This document shows positions 5,072-5,803 of a stretch of 5,803 nt of DNA, piece after piece. This stretch comes from Thermoplasmata archaeon. GTDB taxonomy: Archaea > Thermoplasmatota > Thermoplasmata > Thermoplasmatales > Thermoplasmataceae. Numbering within the stretch: position 1 is the stretch's first letter; the number at the start of each line of letters is the position of its first letter. A program made the translations under genes and the position numbers. Below the pieces are notes generated by a model. That model was not told where the DNA came from, ran no database searches, and saw only the letters and a list, made by a program, of their open reading frames with translations. The stretch lies in the NCBI GenBank assembly GCA_021797265.1, contig JAJZZZ010000090.1:1-5803 (forward strand), read 5' to 3'.

Positions 5072-5080
5072 GATATATTG
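5072..5080 (+). promoter_or_regulatory. TATA-like box for lysine aminotransferase
   Basis: GATATATTG is centred 24 bases before the ATG at 5100. The spacing supports leaderless transcription from that ATG rather than from the in-frame ATG at 5115. Confidence 0.55.
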
Positions 5081-5099
5081 GATTAAGACATGAAGTAAC

Positions 5100-5803
5100 A
5101 TGAATAGCGAATCGATGATACGACTCAAAGATGTGCATAGTGTTATCGGATCAAGGATGCTGGCCGACGGCCTTGACATGGTCCTGGATCTGGAAAAGAG
5201 CAAGGGTACGAGGCTTTACGACTCTGAGAAGGGCAGATACTTACTGGATTTCTTTGGTTTCTTTGCTTCAAACCCCGTTGGGATGAATCATCCAGGGCTT
5301 TCTGACCCGGAATTTCTGAAGGACCTCATGCTGGCAGCAAAAAATAAGGTCACAAATTCGGATATCTATACCAGACAAATGGCCGAATTTGTCGAAACAC
5401 TATCCCGTGAAGCCACCCCCGATTACCTGAAGTACTTTTTCTTTGTTTCCGGAGGAGCGCTTGCTGTAGAAAATGGCTTGAAGGCGGCGTTTGACTGGAA
5501 AGTCCGTAAGAACATGATGAATGGTGAAACAAAGGAACTGGGCAGCAAGATAATGCACCTCAAAGAGGCATTTCATGGAAGAAGCGGATACACTCTTAGC
5601 CTGACGAACACGCATGACCCAAGGAAAACCATTTATTTCCCAAAATTCGACTGGCCCAGAATTTCAAACCCAAAGCTGAGGTTTCCAGTAACTGAAAAAG
5701 TATTGCAGGAAGTGGAAGAGCTAGAGAAGAAGAGCCTGACAGAGATGGAACAGTCCTTTGAGAAATATGGAAATGATATAGCAGCTTTCATAATGGAGCC
5801 TAT
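5100..5803 (+). CDS. lat: L-lysine 6-aminotransferase, N-terminal part (cut by window edge)
   Basis: This is a PLP-dependent class III aminotransferase. It moves the epsilon-amino group of lysine to 2-oxoglutarate, giving 2-aminoadipate 6-semialdehyde (which cyclises to piperideine-6-carboxylate) and glutamate. The 234 visible residues match the lysine epsilon-aminotransferase family as I remember the Mycobacterium enzyme: SRMLADGLDMVLDLEKSKG (18-36), FFASNPVGMNHP (54-65), the PLP-phosphate loop SGGALAVEN (117-125) and FHGRSGYTLSLTNT (158-171). PKFDWPRI (181-188) and the start of the conserved EP motif (IMEP, 231-234) also match. Arg161 corresponds to the arginine that binds the lysine carboxylate in that enzyme. 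The PLP-binding lysine and the C-terminal half lie beyond the window; the family is about 440-450 residues. The start at 5100 is set by the TATA spacing. A general ornithine-type aminotransferase is less likely because the AFDWK and FDWPRI signatures are specific to this subfamily. Confidence 0.9.
   Translation, partial: MNSESMIRLKDVHSVIGSRMLADGLDMVLDLEKSKGTRLYDSEKGRYLLDFFGFFASNPVGMNHPGLSDPEFLKDLMLAAKNKVTNSDIYTRQMAEFVETLSREATPDYLKYFFFVSGGALAVENGLKAAFDWKVRKNMMNGETKELGSKIMHLKEAFHGRSGYTLSLTNTHDPRKTIYFPKFDWPRISNPKLRFPVTEKVLQEVEELEKKSLTEMEQSFEKYGNDIAAFIMEP

Noticed and set aside
4789..5103. 104-codon plus-strand frame in the gdh/lat gap
   Set aside because: It overlaps the start of the lysine aminotransferase in another frame, has no promoter at suitable spacing and has no recognisable motif.

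Overview
The window looks archaeal and most resembles a thermoacidophile, probably a Thermoplasmata-type genome, although Sulfolobales cannot be excluded without a search. The main reasons are a zinc-dependent glucose dehydrogenase of the archaeal Entner-Doudoroff type, A+T-rich intergenic DNA, and TATA-like boxes centred about 24-27 bases before several start codons. That spacing is expected for leaderless archaeal transcripts. No rRNA, tRNA, CRISPR array, insertion sequence or integrase was seen.

Layout, left to right. Bases 1-183 are A+T-rich. They hold a possible start of a leftward gene running off the left edge, two perfect palindromes flanking its candidate TATA box, and a hairpin plus T tract that looks like a terminator. 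Next come two leftward genes: an unrecognised 191-residue soluble protein (184-759) and, upstream of it, a complete hormone-sensitive-lipase family esterase (825-1781). Diverging from the esterase is a rightward class I SAM-dependent methyltransferase (1921-2712). It converges on a leftward small membrane protein with a nickel/cobalt transporter HX4DH signature (2751-3335). A 216-base gap with an orphan TATA-like box follows. Then comes the leftward glucose dehydrogenase (3552-4634). A 465-base regulatory gap separates it from a divergent rightward L-lysine 6-aminotransferase that is cut by the right edge (5100-5803).

The genes are mostly monocistronic, with individual promoters, rather than one pathway operon. 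The two best-understood enzymes face away from each other across the large gap. Glucose dehydrogenase feeds glucose (possibly also galactose) into the non- or semi-phosphorylative Entner-Doudoroff route. Lysine aminotransferase converts lysine to 2-aminoadipate 6-semialdehyde. Both sides of the gap carry an inverted repeat near the promoter, so separate or shared transcriptional control is plausible but unproven. I see no clear evidence for a new multi-gene system. The more interesting items are the candidate operators, a Cys-containing 24-codon ORF, the unrecognised 191-residue protein, and a changed residue in the cofactor loop of glucose dehydrogenase.
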